64,000 nt of DNA from Haloferax namakaokahaiae (GCF_042663225.1 NZ_JBHTAA010000005.1:1240001-1304000), one strand, 5' to 3'. Shown: positions 41,489-50,986, numbered from the stretch's first letter. The notes: generated by a model from the letters alone, not told the origin. Translations and numbers: made by a program.

Positions 41489-43108
41489 ATGACTCGACTC
41501 ACTTCCGGTGCGAGTGCCGCGGTTCTCGTGGCCTTCCTCGTCGTGGCATCCCTCGCCGGACCCCTCGGAACTGTTGGAACGGCCGCCGCGGCAGAGCGAA
41601 TTACTGGAAATCCAGACCTCACCGTCATCGCACCGGAGAACCGCCTCGTCGCCGGCACGGAGTCCACCGTTCAGGTGTTCGTCGTCAACACCGGCCGGGT
41701 GACGATGGACGGTCCCGAGGAGTACGAAGCCATCGTCCAGACGGCCCGCGCGGTGACCCTCGACGCGTCGTCGTCCGGCCCGATTACCGTCGTGAGCGGC
41801 GACTATCCGGTCGGGACCGTCCCCGAGGGCGTCACCGGGCCGGTGCCGCTCACCGTCCGCGTCGCGGAGGACGCCGAACCCGGAACGTACGAGATTCCGG
41901 TCCGATTCAGCTACGACTACACTTCGACCATCTTCGTCGATGGGTCGAACGTCGAGACGACCGAGCGGAATCGACGAGTGACCGAGACGCTCGAAGTCGT
42001 CGTCGAACGTCGCCCGGCGTTCGGCGTGGTCGCCACCGACTCTGACCTCTCTGTCGGCGCGGCCGGGACGGTGACGCTCGACCTCCAGAACGTCGGGACG
42101 GTCGATGCGACGGACGCGACGGTCACCGTCTCCTCCTCGGACCCCGAGATTACCTTCGGGACCGGCGCGCCGCAAGCGGAGACGTACGTCGGCGACTGGG
42201 CCGCAGGCGAGAACAAGTCCATCCAGGTCCGCGCTCGCGTCGCCGAGGACGCCATCGTTCGCCCCTACACCATCAGCGCCGTCGTCACCTACCGCGACGA
42301 AGACGGCCAAGAGCGAACCTCGCGGCGACTCGTCGCGGGTGTCAGTCCGCGCTCGGGTGCCTCGTTCGACCTCACCGTCACCGAGAGCGACCTTCGCTCG
42401 GGCGGTGTCGGTCGCATTCGAGGGGTGGTCGAGAACACCGGCGATACGACCGCCGAAGACGTCACACTCCGGTTAGCCTCGGAAGACCCCGCCGTCACGC
42501 CGACCGACCTCGAAGTCCCGGTCGGGGCGCTCGCGCCCGGTGAGTCCGCGCAGTTCGAATACTCGGTCGCGCTCGGCGAAGGTGCCTCACCCGGCGAGCG
42601 ACGACTCCCGTTCGTCATCGAGTATCGCGCCGAGGACGGCGACAACCGCAGTTTGGACCAAGCCGACGTGACCGTCTCGGTGAGCGCCCGCGACCCGGCA
42701 ATCAGGGTCGAACCGAGAAACGCGTCGTTCGAAGTGGACTCGACGGGACGCCTCGTCCTCGCGGTGACGAACACCGAGACGAGTCCGCAGACCGACGTGA
42801 CCGTCCGCATCGCCGCCGAACCGCCGCTGTCGAGCGACGACGCCGTCGCGTTCATCCCGCGACTCGAACCCGAGGAGACGCGCCTCGTCGTCTTCGACCT
42901 GCAAGTGAGCGACGAGGCCGTCGCCAAGACGCAAGCCGTGGGCGTCAACGTGACCTACCGCGACGGCGACGGCCGGTTGTTGGCGACGGGTACCCAACAG
43001 ATTCCCGTCGAAGTCGTCGAACCGACCACGACGTTCCCCATCGTCCCCACCGCGGTCATCGGTATCGCCCTCGTCGGCGTGGGCGTGTGGTGGTGGCGGC
43101 GGCGCTGA
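41489..43108 (+). CDS. Secreted COG1361-type protein with NEW3-like repeats and C-terminal anchor
   Basis: A 539-residue surface protein. Residues 1-36 are a Sec signal peptide (VLVAFLVVASLAGPLGTVG then AAAAE). Four Ig-like domains follow with motifs such as VFVVNTGRVT, LDLQNVGTVDATD, GVVENTGDTTAEDV and LAVTNTETSPQTDV. This is the NEW3/CARDB pattern of archaeal S-layer-related proteins. A single helix FPIVPTAVIGIALVGVGVWW and four basic residues end it, giving membrane anchoring. I prefer the ATG at 41489 over the GTG three codons upstream. It diverges from the ABC operon and may serve it. Confidence 0.87.
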   Translation: MTRLTSGASAAVLVAFLVVASLAGPLGTVGTAAAAERITGNPDLTVIAPENRLVAGTESTVQVFVVNTGRVTMDGPEEYEAIVQTARAVTLDASSSGPITVVSGDYPVGTVPEGVTGPVPLTVRVAEDAEPGTYEIPVRFSYDYTSTIFVDGSNVETTERNRRVTETLEVVVERRPAFGVVATDSDLSVGAAGTVTLDLQNVGTVDATDATVTVSSSDPEITFGTGAPQAETYVGDWAAGENKSIQVRARVAEDAIVRPYTISAVVTYRDEDGQERTSRRLVAGVSPRSGASFDLTVTESDLRSGGVGRIRGVVENTGDTTAEDVTLRLASEDPAVTPTDLEVPVGALAPGESAQFEYSVALGEGASPGERRLPFVIEYRAEDGDNRSLDQADVTVSVSARDPAIRVEPRNASFEVDSTGRLVLAVTNTETSPQTDVTVRIAAEPPLSSDDAVAFIPRLEPEETRLVVFDLQVSDEAVAKTQAVGVNVTYRDGDGRLLATGTQQIPVEVVEPTTTFPIVPTAVIGIALVGVGVWWWRRR

Positions 43109-43186
43109 GAGGCTGGCGGCGACGTGATGAATCGCAGCGAGAGAAGGGGCGCGTCGGCGACGGCACGACTCGGTATCTCGAATCGG

Positions 43187-46135
43187 TCAGTCGTCGTTCG
43201 GCACTTTCGCGGGTTTGCGGCGGTCCGCCCGCGGACCTTCTTTGTCCACCTCTGGGAGGTAGTCGCGCAGGTAGCGACCCGTGTGTGAGTCGGCGTGCTG
43301 TGCGACTTCCTCGGGCGTGCCGCTGGCGACGATGGTGCCGCCGCCTGCGCCACCTTCGGGCCCAAGGTCGAGGACGTGGTCGGCGTTCTTCACGAGGTCG
43401 AGTTCGTGTTCGACCACGACGACCGTATTGCCGTTGTCCACGAGACGCTGGAGCACGTCGATGAGTTTGCGCTCGTCCTCTTTGTGGAGTCCCGTGGTCG
43501 GTTCGTCCAGCAAGTAGAGCGTATCGCCCTTCTGGCGCTTGCCGAGTTCTTCGGCGAGTTTGACGCGCTGGGCCTCGCCGCCGGAGAGCGTGGTCGATGG
43601 CTGGCCGAGTTGCATGTAGCCGAGACCGACGTCGTGGAGGAGTTGCAAGCGGCGGCGAATCTGCGAGTTGCTCTCGAAGAATTCGAGCGCCTCGTCCACT
43701 TCCATATCGAGCACCTCGGCGATGGTCTTGTCCTTGTAGGTCACGTCGAGCGTCTCGGTGTTGTAGCGCGCGCCGTGACACTCCTCGCAGGGCACGTACA
43801 CGTCCGAGAGGAAGTTCATCTCGATTTTGACCGTCCCTTGACCCTTACACTCCTCACAGCGGCCACCCTTGACGTTGAAGGAGAACCGGCCCTTCTCGTA
43901 GCCGCGCTGTTTCGAGAGCTTGGTCGATGCGAAGAGTTCGCGGACGTAGTCGAAGACGCCGGTGTAGGTCGCCGGGTTCGACCGCGGGGTGCGACCGATG
44001 GGCGACTGGTCGATGAGTCGGACCGTCTCGATTTGGTCGTAGCCCGCGATTTCGTCGTGTTCGCCGGGGTCTACTGAGGTGTTGTCGTTCATCGTCCGCG
44101 CGAGACCCTTGTACAGAATCTCGTGCATCAAGGTGGACTTGCCGGACCCGGAGACGCCCGTAATCGCGGTGAACGTCCCGAGCGGGATGGGCACGTCGAG
44201 GTCCTTGAGATTGTGCTGGCGCGCGCCGACGACGGTCAGTTCGCCGTCGCCCTCGCGGCGCGTCTCGGGCACGTCGATGTCCTTGCGCCCCGAGAGGTAG
44301 TCCGCGGTCAGCGAGTTGTCGGCCGCGACGATGTCGTCGAAATCGCCCTGCGCGACGATTTCGCCGCCGCGCTTGCCCGGACCGGGACCCATGTCGATGA
44401 TTTCGTCGGCCCGGCGCATCGTCTCCTCGTCGTGTTCGACGACGATGAGCGTGTTCCCGAGGTCGCGCAGGCCTTCGAGCGTGTTCAGGAGTTTGTCGTT
44501 GTCGCGCTGGTGGAGGCCGATAGACGGCTCGTCGAGGACGTAGAGGACGCCGACGAGACCGGAACCGACCTGCGTGGCGAGGCGAATCCGCTGGGACTCG
44601 CCGCCGGAGAGGGTCGCGGCCTCGCGGTCGAGCGTGAGGTAGTCCAACCCGACTTCCATCATGAAGCCGAGTCGGGCGCGAATCTCCTTGAGAATCTCCT
44701 GGGCGATGGTCTTCTCGCGCTCGGAGAGGTCGGTTTCGAGACCTTCGAAGTGTTCGAGCGCGCCCGCGATGGTCATCCGGTTGGCTTCGGGGAGGGCGGT
44801 CCCGCCGACGCGGACGTGGCGAGACTGCTCTTTGAGGCGCGAGCCGTTACAGGCCGGACACGTCGTGACGGCCATGAAGTCCTCGATGTGGTCGCGCGTG
44901 CGGTCCGAATCGGTCTCGACGTGACGACGTTCGAGGTTGGTGACGACGCCCTCGAAGGGGTGTTCCTTGTGGCGCGTCCCGTTCTTTGTCGTCCACTCGA
45001 ACACCACGTCTTCGTACGTTCCGAAGAGGAACGCCTCCTGAACGTCCTCGTCGAGGTCCTCGAACGGCGTGTTGACGCTGACGCCGAAGTGGTCTGCCAC
45101 GCAGTCGATTTGCCGCCGGTAGTAGGTCCGGTTGTAGCTCCACGGTTCGAAGACGTGTTTGAGTTTCTTCGAGGGGTCGGTGACGACGAGGTCCGGGTCT
45201 ACCTCTTTCGCCTTACCGAGGCCCTCACACTCGGGACACGCCCCGTGCGGACTGTTGAACGAGAACGAGCGCGTCTCGATTTCGGAGAAGCGGAACGACG
45301 AGTTGGGGTTGCCGAGTTCTTCCGAGAATTCGACCACGAGTCGGTCGTCGCCCTCGCCGGCGAGCGCGCCCGTCGAGCGCGTGTTGGACGCGAACGGCGG
45401 GTTCTCCGGCGGGTCGGGGACGATGAGTTTCAGGACGCCGTTGGCCTCTTCGAGCGCGGTTTCGACCGAATCTGCGATGCGCGAGCGCGACTCGGGTGAG
45501 ACCTTGATGCGGTCCACGATGACGTCGATGGTGTGGTCGTAGTTCTTGTCGAGTTCCGGCGTCTCGAACGACAGGTCGTAGGAGTCGCCATCGACCTCGA
45601 CGCGGGCGTAGCCCTCGGAGACGAGGTCGGAAAAGAGGTCTTTGAACTCGCCTTTCTGGTCGCGGACGACTGGCGCGGCGATCATCGCGCGCGTCCCCGC
45701 CGGGAATTCGAGGATTTGCTCGACCATGTCCTGTGCGGACTGCTCGCCGACTTCCTCGCCCGTGATGGGGTCGTACTGCGTGCCGACGCGGGCGTAGAGG
45801 AGACGGAGGTAGTCGTGGAGTTCGGTGACCGTTCCGACCGTCGAACGAGGGTTGTTCGCGCCGTTCTTCTGGTCGATGGAGATGGCGGGCGAGAGTCCCT
45901 CGACAGCCTCGACTTTCGGCTTGTCCATCTGCCCGAGGAAGTTCCGCGCGTAGGCCGACAGCGACTCGATGTAGCGGCGCTGGCCTTCGGCGTAGACCGT
46001 GTCGAACGCGAGCGACGACTTCCCCGACCCCGACAGACCTGTGACGACGGTGAACGTCTCGCGGGGGATGCGGACGTCGAGGTCCTTGAGGTTGTGTTCT
46101 TCGGCTCCTCGAACCTCGATGTAGTCCTTACTCAT
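43187..46135 (-). CDS. uvrA: Excinuclease ABC subunit A (UvrA)
   Basis: A 982-residue DNA damage sensor of nucleotide-excision repair. Two ABC ATPase modules carry GLSGSGKSSL and GVSGSGKSTL as Walker A and LSGGESQRI and LSGGEAQRV as signatures. Zinc modules are CPECEGLG, CPACNGSR and the long CEECKGQG to CEECHG finger that reads DNA. The start MSKDYIEVRGAEEHNLKDLDV is standard. Halophilic archaea use the bacterial-type UvrABC system; uvrB and uvrC are outside the window. sepF lies beside it. Confidence 0.97.
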   Translation of the reverse strand: MSKDYIEVRGAEEHNLKDLDVRIPRETFTVVTGLSGSGKSSLAFDTVYAEGQRRYIESLSAYARNFLGQMDKPKVEAVEGLSPAISIDQKNGANNPRSTVGTVTELHDYLRLLYARVGTQYDPITGEEVGEQSAQDMVEQILEFPAGTRAMIAAPVVRDQKGEFKDLFSDLVSEGYARVEVDGDSYDLSFETPELDKNYDHTIDVIVDRIKVSPESRSRIADSVETALEEANGVLKLIVPDPPENPPFASNTRSTGALAGEGDDRLVVEFSEELGNPNSSFRFSEIETRSFSFNSPHGACPECEGLGKAKEVDPDLVVTDPSKKLKHVFEPWSYNRTYYRRQIDCVADHFGVSVNTPFEDLDEDVQEAFLFGTYEDVVFEWTTKNGTRHKEHPFEGVVTNLERRHVETDSDRTRDHIEDFMAVTTCPACNGSRLKEQSRHVRVGGTALPEANRMTIAGALEHFEGLETDLSEREKTIAQEILKEIRARLGFMMEVGLDYLTLDREAATLSGGESQRIRLATQVGSGLVGVLYVLDEPSIGLHQRDNDKLLNTLEGLRDLGNTLIVVEHDEETMRRADEIIDMGPGPGKRGGEIVAQGDFDDIVAADNSLTADYLSGRKDIDVPETRREGDGELTVVGARQHNLKDLDVPIPLGTFTAITGVSGSGKSTLMHEILYKGLARTMNDNTSVDPGEHDEIAGYDQIETVRLIDQSPIGRTPRSNPATYTGVFDYVRELFASTKLSKQRGYEKGRFSFNVKGGRCEECKGQGTVKIEMNFLSDVYVPCEECHGARYNTETLDVTYKDKTIAEVLDMEVDEALEFFESNSQIRRRLQLLHDVGLGYMQLGQPSTTLSGGEAQRVKLAEELGKRQKGDTLYLLDEPTTGLHKEDERKLIDVLQRLVDNGNTVVVVEHELDLVKNADHVLDLGPEGGAGGGTIVASGTPEEVAQHADSHTGRYLRDYLPEVDKEGPRADRRKPAKVPNDD

Positions 46136-46240
46136 TCTGGTTTCCCTTCGAACTTGGTGACCGAATACCCATCGGTTTGGGTCATATAGCCCGCCTGTTC
46201 AAACCGCGAATTCGGCTGAGAAACCCGCGAAAAGAGCCGG

Positions 46241-46597
46241 TTACGTGGTGAGTTTCGAACGCGAGATAGTCACGCCCGTTGGCGTGATGATAATCTGGTC
46301 GTCGCCCTTCTGGACGATGTCGCCATCGACTTCGTGTGCGACCTGTCGCAGGTCGTCGATGATGTGCTCCATCGTGCTGTCGGAGGTGGTGTGTCGCGTG
46401 ATGTCCGCGATGACGAGGTCGCCGTCGTAGACGGCGTCTTTGATTGCGATGACGTCTTGCTGGCCACCGATGTCCGCGATGTGGACCGACACGCCGGCCT
46501 CTCCGCGGGCGGTGTCGAAGTCGTCTAGGTCGAGTTCGACGTAGTCCTCGGTCGTGCGGGAACCCCCACCGCCGAGAATCTTGCTCATGATGCCCAT
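46241..46597 (-). CDS. sepF: Archaeal cell-division protein SepF
   Basis: A 118-residue SepF, the membrane anchor for FtsZ2 in Haloferax. Residues 1-13 (MGIMSKILGGGGSR) are the amphipathic membrane-targeting start; the DUF552 core covers VSVHIADIGGQQDVIAIKDAVYDGDLVIADIT and HIIDDLRQVAHEVDGDIVQ. The position next to uvrA is the same as in Haloferax volcanii. Two ATGs lie three codons apart; the outer one keeps the full targeting helix. Confidence 0.93.
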   Translation of the reverse strand: MGIMSKILGGGGSRTTEDYVELDLDDFDTARGEAGVSVHIADIGGQQDVIAIKDAVYDGDLVIADITRHTTSDSTMEHIIDDLRQVAHEVDGDIVQKGDDQIIITPTGVTISRSKLTT

Positions 46598-46750
46598 AGT
46601 ACCTACAACGGCACAACTGGGTTAGTTCTTGCGTCAGACGAGAGTCTAGTATTCGACACTTTTTGACACGAAATTTGAATCGTGAGGAGAAAAGCGGCGC
46701 AGGCGACCGGTTTCACCGCGTGTTTTAGCGCGCCCTCCCTCCGAGTGAGT

Positions 46751-47455
46751 ATGACCTTCAGCATCTGCGTCCGCGAGGAGTACACCGGCGACGGCGGCGA
46801 GTCACAGCATCGATTCGGCGTGGCCGTCACGACGCGCCTCCCGGGTGTCGGCACCCTCTGTCCGTTTGCAAGTGAACACGGTGCGGTCGCAACACAGGCG
46901 CTCGTCAACGTCGAACTCGGCGAGAAGGGCATCGAACACCTCGACAACGGTCTCGGCGTCGAGGTTGCCCTCCAGTCGCTTCTCAGTTCCGACGACGGCC
47001 GCGCACAGCGACAACTCCACGGTGTCGGTGCAGACGGCACGTTCGCCTTCTCGGGCGACGAGTGTCTCGACTGGTTCGGCCACGTCGAAGGCCCGAACTA
47101 CACCGTCGCTGGCAACCTGCTCACCGGCGAGTCGGTCGTCGAAGCGACCGCAGAGACCTACGAGTCGAGCGACCGAGACGAACCGCTGGCAAAGCGCCTC
47201 ATCGACGCACTCGAAGCAGGACACGAGGAAGGTGGCGACAAGCGTGAAGACCTCGAAATCCAGAGCGCGGCGCTCCTCGTTGAGACCACCGAAGAGACGG
47301 TGATGGACCCGTACTACAACGACCTACGGGTCGATGCGACCGAGACGCCGATTGCGGACCTGCGCGAGACGTTCGAGAAGGCCGCACAGGGCTACGAGGC
47401 GGCACTGGAGAAGTACGAAGACGACGTGAAAGAAGACCAGAACGCGGACGCGTAG
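46751..47455 (+). CDS. DUF1028 family protein (Ntn-hydrolase fold)
   Basis: A 234-residue protein starting MTFSICVREEYTGDGGE, the family's conserved N-terminus, with RFGVAVTTRLPGVGTLCPFAS and HGAVATQALVNVELGEKGIE. DUF1028 proteins resemble N-terminal-nucleophile hydrolases such as proteasome subunits, although their reaction is unproven. YTVAGNLLTGESVVEA is another conserved stretch. The ATG is chosen because the family begins exactly here. The end is a charged helix (EKAAQGYEAALEKYEDD). Confidence 0.88.
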   Translation: MTFSICVREEYTGDGGESQHRFGVAVTTRLPGVGTLCPFASEHGAVATQALVNVELGEKGIEHLDNGLGVEVALQSLLSSDDGRAQRQLHGVGADGTFAFSGDECLDWFGHVEGPNYTVAGNLLTGESVVEATAETYESSDRDEPLAKRLIDALEAGHEEGGDKREDLEIQSAALLVETTEETVMDPYYNDLRVDATETPIADLRETFEKAAQGYEAALEKYEDDVKEDQNADA

Positions 47456-47483
47456 AAGAGAATATCAGCTGCCGAGTTATCGC

Positions 47484-47963
47484 TCAGACGGAGAACTCGA
47501 ACAGGTCGTCGCCGACGTGGTGAATCGACTCGACCACTTTGCCGGAGTCGCCGACGAGGTCGTCACCGGATTCGAGCGCGCGGCCGACGGCGAGGACTTT
47601 TCCGTGCGTCTCTTCGGCGATAGCGACGAGGTCGCCCGGCGCGATGAGGTCGTCTGCTTCGGTGATGCCCGGGCGCATCACGTCCGCGCCGCTGGAGACG
47701 AACGAGACGGCACCGGCATCGACCGTGACGACGCGCTTGGTCGGCGGGAACTGGTTCGCACCCCTGACCGTGAGGAACGGTTCCTCCTCGATGTACATGA
47801 CCACGGGTTCGCCATCGACGAGGACGAGGTCGTAGTCGGCGTCGGCGAGTTCCACGTCTTCGAAGGCGTCGCCGTCGAGTTCGACGCCGAGCGACTCTCG
47901 AATCGAGGCTTTCAGCGAGTCGATTTCGTCGCTTCGGAGGTGATGACGAGACTTGACTTTCAT
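47484..47963 (-). CDS. PUA-domain RNA-binding protein (DUF1947 type)
   Basis: A 159-residue protein of the MCT-1/DENR-like archaeal family: an N-terminal DUF1947 part (MKVKSRHHLRSDEIDSLKASI) and a PUA domain from about 75 (KRVVTVDAGAVSFVSSGADVMRPGI, APGDLVAIAEETHGKVLAVGRAL). Eukaryotic relatives act in translation initiation and ribosome recycling. The open frame extends through a tandem repeat to 48437, but the ATG at 47963 is the normal family start. Confidence 0.9.
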   Translation of the reverse strand: MKVKSRHHLRSDEIDSLKASIRESLGVELDGDAFEDVELADADYDLVLVDGEPVVMYIEEEPFLTVRGANQFPPTKRVVTVDAGAVSFVSSGADVMRPGITEADDLIAPGDLVAIAEETHGKVLAVGRALESGDDLVGDSGKVVESIHHVGDDLFEFSV

Positions 47964-48029
47964 ACACCACAATCGTCGCCCGCGGCCGATAAATCGCCCG
48001 TTCCGCGTCGGGGAGTGACGGTCCTGGCC

Positions 48030-48135
48030 GTCCGATAGCAGCAGTGTGGTCAGTTCGTCCGATAGCAGCAGTGTGGTCAGTTCGTCCGATAGCAGCAGTG
48101 TGGTCAGTTCGTCCGATGGCAGCAGTGTGGTCAGT
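48030..48135. repeat. Tandem array of four 27-bp repeats
   Basis: Units at 48030-48056, 48057-48083, 48084-48110 and 48111-48135 (last one truncated by two) each begin GTCCGATAGC and end GTCAGTTC. They are identical except for one A-to-G change in the last. The array lies between divergent genes, 67 bases from the PUA protein start and 71 from the zinc-ribbon gene start. In one minus-strand frame it would encode a nine-residue Leu-rich repeat, but no start or RNA-level evidence supports translation. Confidence 0.85.
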
Positions 48136-48206
48136 ACCACGTTCGTGTGACGTCCGTCGGACGACACGGAACAAACGATAAGTACGGCTGGACCCACCAC
48201 AGTCGT

Positions 48207-48509
48207 ATGTGGCGCTCCCGGACAAGCCGGGACCGAACGACCGTCGTCTGCATCGCGTGCGGCGATTCTGTCCTTCGGTCGGCGGCGCGTGAGTACGACA
48301 AAGAGGGGAACCGCTGGGAACGACACGGCAAGCGGTTCGAACACCTCTGTAAATCCTGCTACCGCGGGTTGTGTCATCAACCGCGCGAGGGACTCGAATC
48401 CCTCCTCACGGACATCGAAGAACACGGCACCTCCCAACAGGAGTTCCTCCGTCGGTACCTCAGCGCCGTCGAGGAACGCTACGGCCCGGCCGAAGAACCC
48501 GAGCGGTGA
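48207..48509 (+). CDS. Small zinc-ribbon protein (DUF7562-like)
   Basis: A 100-residue protein with VVCIACGDSVLR and LCKSCYRGLCHQ giving a C-x2-C ... C-x2-C zinc site, separated by a basic loop. The rest is polar and helical (LESLLTDIEEHGTSQQEFLRRYLSAVEERYG). I recall haloarchaeal relatives, filed as DUF7562, without function. Start at the ATG at 48207 just beyond the tandem repeats. The RNB nuclease gene follows 100 bases later. Confidence 0.8.
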   Translation: MWRSRTSRDRTTVVCIACGDSVLRSAAREYDKEGNRWERHGKRFEHLCKSCYRGLCHQPREGLESLLTDIEEHGTSQQEFLRRYLSAVEERYGPAEEPER

Positions 48510-48609
48510 GCGCGGCGGCGCACGCGGTCACCGCCGATTCACTCGAATCACCGTTTTTTGCACGCTCGTGCCCGACACGCATTTCTCCCTGCCCCGTTTA
48601 GTCGGGGCT

Positions 48610-49929
48610 ATGTCAGACGACGCGCAGGCGTACGCCGGCACCGCCGAAGGGCAAGGACCGGTCGAAATCGACGCCGAACTCGCGCGACACCTCCAAAACA
48701 AGCGCGAGGAGCTATTCGAAGAGTTCGAGATTCGAGACCGATTCCCGCCAGAAGTGCTCTCGGAGGCGCGCGCGCGAACCGAGGGCGTCGAGGCCGAAAT
48801 CGAAGACGAACTCGACCACCGACAGGACCTCCGCGAGTTGACGACGTGGACCACCGACCCGGTGGACGCACAGGACTTCGACGACGCGATCAGCATCCGC
48901 GAGAACGAAGAGACGTACACGCTGTGGGTCCACATCGCCGACGTGACACACTACGTCCACCCCGGTTCGGAGATGTGGGCGGAGGCCGTCAAGCGCGGGA
49001 ACACGGTCTATCTCCCGGCCTACACCATCCACATGCTCCCGCCGGTGCTCGCCGAGACGGTGTGTTCGCTCGTCCCCAACGAGGACAGACTGGCCCACAC
49101 CGTGGAGATGGAAATCAAGAAGGACACCCTCTCGTTCGAGTCTATCGACATCTACAAGTCTGTCATCCACTCCGACGAGCGGCTCACTTACACGCAGTGT
49201 GAGAACCGCCTCGACGACCCCGAACTCCCGCTGCACGAGGAGAACGCGCTCGTCTACGACCTCGCGGACCAACTGCACGAACAGCGGAAAGAAGACGGGT
49301 CGCTCGTCCTGAACCCGAGTCGTGACCGCGCGCACACCATCATCGAAGAGTGCATGCTGAAGGCCAACAAGGCCGTCACGCACGAGCTGATGTGGGGTCG
49401 CGGCGTCGAGGCGATGTACCGCGTCCACCCGCAACCGACGCCCGACCAGTGGGACAAGGCGCTCCGCGAGATTACGGAACTCGACGGCGTGAGCATCAAA
49501 TCCACCTCGTGGGACGAACCTCGCAAGGCCGTCAACGACGCGCTCGAAAGTGCGAACTCCCGCACGCTCAACAAGATTCAGCGCGCCGTGCTCAAGGTGA
49601 TGCCTCGTGCGAAGTACATGAACGACCCCTTCGGTGGCCACTACGCGCTCAACTTCGACATCTACGGCCACTTCACCTCGCCCATCCGCCGCCTGTCGGA
49701 CCTCATCAATCACTGGATCGTCCACGAGAACGACGTGCCCGAAGACCTCGTGGAACTCTGTGACCGCGCCTCCGACCGCCAGAAAGACGCCGAGACGGCC
49801 GAGCGACTCTACAAGCAGTTCCTCCAAGAGGTCGGTCTCGACCCCTACGCGGTCAACAACCGCGGTATCGTCACCATCGACGACGACGGCGACGTTATCG
49901 ACGAGAACGGCCTGCCGCCGAAAGAGTAG
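48610..49929 (+). CDS. rnr: RNB-domain ribonuclease (RNase R/II type)
   Basis: A 439-residue processive 3'-5' exonuclease consisting almost only of the RNB domain. The catalytic acidic cluster is in TTDPVDAQDFDDAISI (about 87-102), and the substrate channel motifs RVHPQPTP, GHYALNFDIYGHFTSPIRRLSDLINH are in place. The cold-shock and S1 domains of bacterial RNase R are missing, as in other haloarchaeal versions. Haloarchaea lack the archaeal exosome, so this is probably their main 3'-5' RNase. The ATG at 48610 follows a CCCCGTTTAGTC stretch. Confidence 0.93.
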   Translation: MSDDAQAYAGTAEGQGPVEIDAELARHLQNKREELFEEFEIRDRFPPEVLSEARARTEGVEAEIEDELDHRQDLRELTTWTTDPVDAQDFDDAISIRENEETYTLWVHIADVTHYVHPGSEMWAEAVKRGNTVYLPAYTIHMLPPVLAETVCSLVPNEDRLAHTVEMEIKKDTLSFESIDIYKSVIHSDERLTYTQCENRLDDPELPLHEENALVYDLADQLHEQRKEDGSLVLNPSRDRAHTIIEECMLKANKAVTHELMWGRGVEAMYRVHPQPTPDQWDKALREITELDGVSIKSTSWDEPRKAVNDALESANSRTLNKIQRAVLKVMPRAKYMNDPFGGHYALNFDIYGHFTSPIRRLSDLINHWIVHENDVPEDLVELCDRASDRQKDAETAERLYKQFLQEVGLDPYAVNNRGIVTIDDDGDVIDENGLPPKE

Positions 49930-49983
49930 TCGTCGCCTCCAGTCGCCGCCTACAATTTTCGTCTTTCAGCGCGTTGTGAGCGT

Positions 49984-50211
49984 ATGAACCGATTGCAAGT
50001 CGCACTCGCCGACGGAGCGGTTGGCTTTCTCGTCGCCTTCGTCGTCGGTAGCATCACCGGTGGGTGGAAGAGCGGTCTCCGTGCAGGCATCGTCGGCGGC
50101 CTACTCTCGGCGGCGCTCACGTGGGTCGTCTTCGGCGTCGTCGAAGCCGACACGATTGCCAACGAGACGACCATCGACGAGGAGCGCGTGACCGTCGGGT
50201 GGAGCGACTGA
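49984..50211 (+). CDS. Small two-helix membrane protein with glycine-rich helices
   Basis: A 75-residue protein with two close helices (about 8-26 and 34-55) rich in small residues (GAVGFLVAFVVGSITGG, GLRAGIVGGLLSAALTWVVFG), then a polar tail NETTIDEERVTVGWSD. The glycine spacing resembles glycine-zipper pores, but no family is recognised. It follows the RNB gene by 54 bases. Confidence 0.72.
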   Translation: MNRLQVALADGAVGFLVAFVVGSITGGWKSGLRAGIVGGLLSAALTWVVFGVVEADTIANETTIDEERVTVGWSD

Positions 50212-50244
50212 GAGGGTCGTCTTCCTCGCCGAGAGTTGCGTGTG

Positions 50245-50478
50245 CTACTGCTTGTGCGTGAAGAGCAGCACGTCGCCGTCGTGGGTCGTCACACAGAGGT
50301 CTAACATCTTGCTCAGTTCGAGGCTGTTGTAGTCGTTCTCGCAGACGACGAGGTCGTCGAACGGTTTCTCGCAGGCCGGACAGGCGATAGCGACGGTGTT
50401 GCGGTAGGTGGTGACGCCGCCGCTGGACTCGTGCGGCGTGAGCGACGACCGAAGTTCGTCCAGTTCTTCGTCGTTCAT
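50245..50478 (-). CDS. Small cysteine-knuckle protein (DUF7385-like)
   Basis: A 77-residue protein with IACPACEKPFDDLVVCEND giving C-x2-C-x9-C, and a later Cys in LDLCVTTH that could complete a zinc site. The end, THDGDVLLFTHKQ, is a conserved-looking strand. The start MNDEELDELRSSLTPHE is helical and acidic. I recall related haloarchaeal proteins (DUF7385, once called flagella-cluster proteins). Function unknown. Confidence 0.78.
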   Translation of the reverse strand: MNDEELDELRSSLTPHESSGGVTTYRNTVAIACPACEKPFDDLVVCENDYNSLELSKMLDLCVTTHDGDVLLFTHKQ

Positions 50479-50511
50479 AGAGGGAGGTGTGCGCGGTGGG
50501 TGTTTAATTCT

Positions 50512-50889
50512 TCACGGTCGGACACATTCGTCCTCCAGTCCGCACGCCCATCGAAAGTGCGGGTGAATCCACCCGAGGCGTGTCGCGTGCGTCTCGACCC
50601 ACGACGCTGGGTCGCTCAACTGGGAAGAGAGCACGCTGGCCTCCGATTCGTGTGTTCCCTCTCGGTCGAACGGAATCGACTCCAACGTCTGCGAGGCGGG
50701 ATTGAAGAACACCGCGCGCTCGATGTCGGCAGAGAGACCGACGAGGCGCGCGCCGGTGGCGTCTTTCTGGAGGAGCGACTGTGCCATTCGGTGTTGGTGG
50801 ACACCGCGGCGCGTCTCGCGCAGCGTCGAAACGAGGTCGTGAAAGAGCGCAGATGGGTCCGATGGCGGTTCACCCTGTTCGGTTTCCAT
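50512..50889 (-). CDS. Conserved haloarchaeal protein of unknown function
   Basis: A 125-residue soluble protein. The first half is helical (DPSALFHDLVSTLRETRRGVHQHRMAQSLL), the second half aromatic with several Trp and His (ASWVETHATRLGWIHPHFRWACG). No metal motif or membrane segment. It sits 33 bases upstream of the cysteine-knuckle gene on the same strand and may be cotranscribed. I chose the ATG at 50889 (METEQGE) over one 13 codons upstream. Confidence 0.75.
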   Translation of the reverse strand: METEQGEPPSDPSALFHDLVSTLRETRRGVHQHRMAQSLLQKDATGARLVGLSADIERAVFFNPASQTLESIPFDREGTHESEASVLSSQLSDPASWVETHATRLGWIHPHFRWACGLEDECVRP

Positions 50890-50986
50890 ACGAGGGCGTT
50901 GCAGTGATGCGTTAAGAGGGTCAGCCAAGGGCGGAGTGAAAGTGAAGGATTGAGTGAAAGTGAAATCCAGCGTGCCGGGCGACGAG

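Noticed and set aside
48030..48135. A CRISPR array
   Set aside because: The units are head-to-tail with no spacers, and no cas genes are in the window.
47964..48437. N-terminal extension of the PUA protein through the tandem repeats
   Set aside because: Family members start at MKVKSRHHLRS; the extension encodes the repeat and is not conserved protein.
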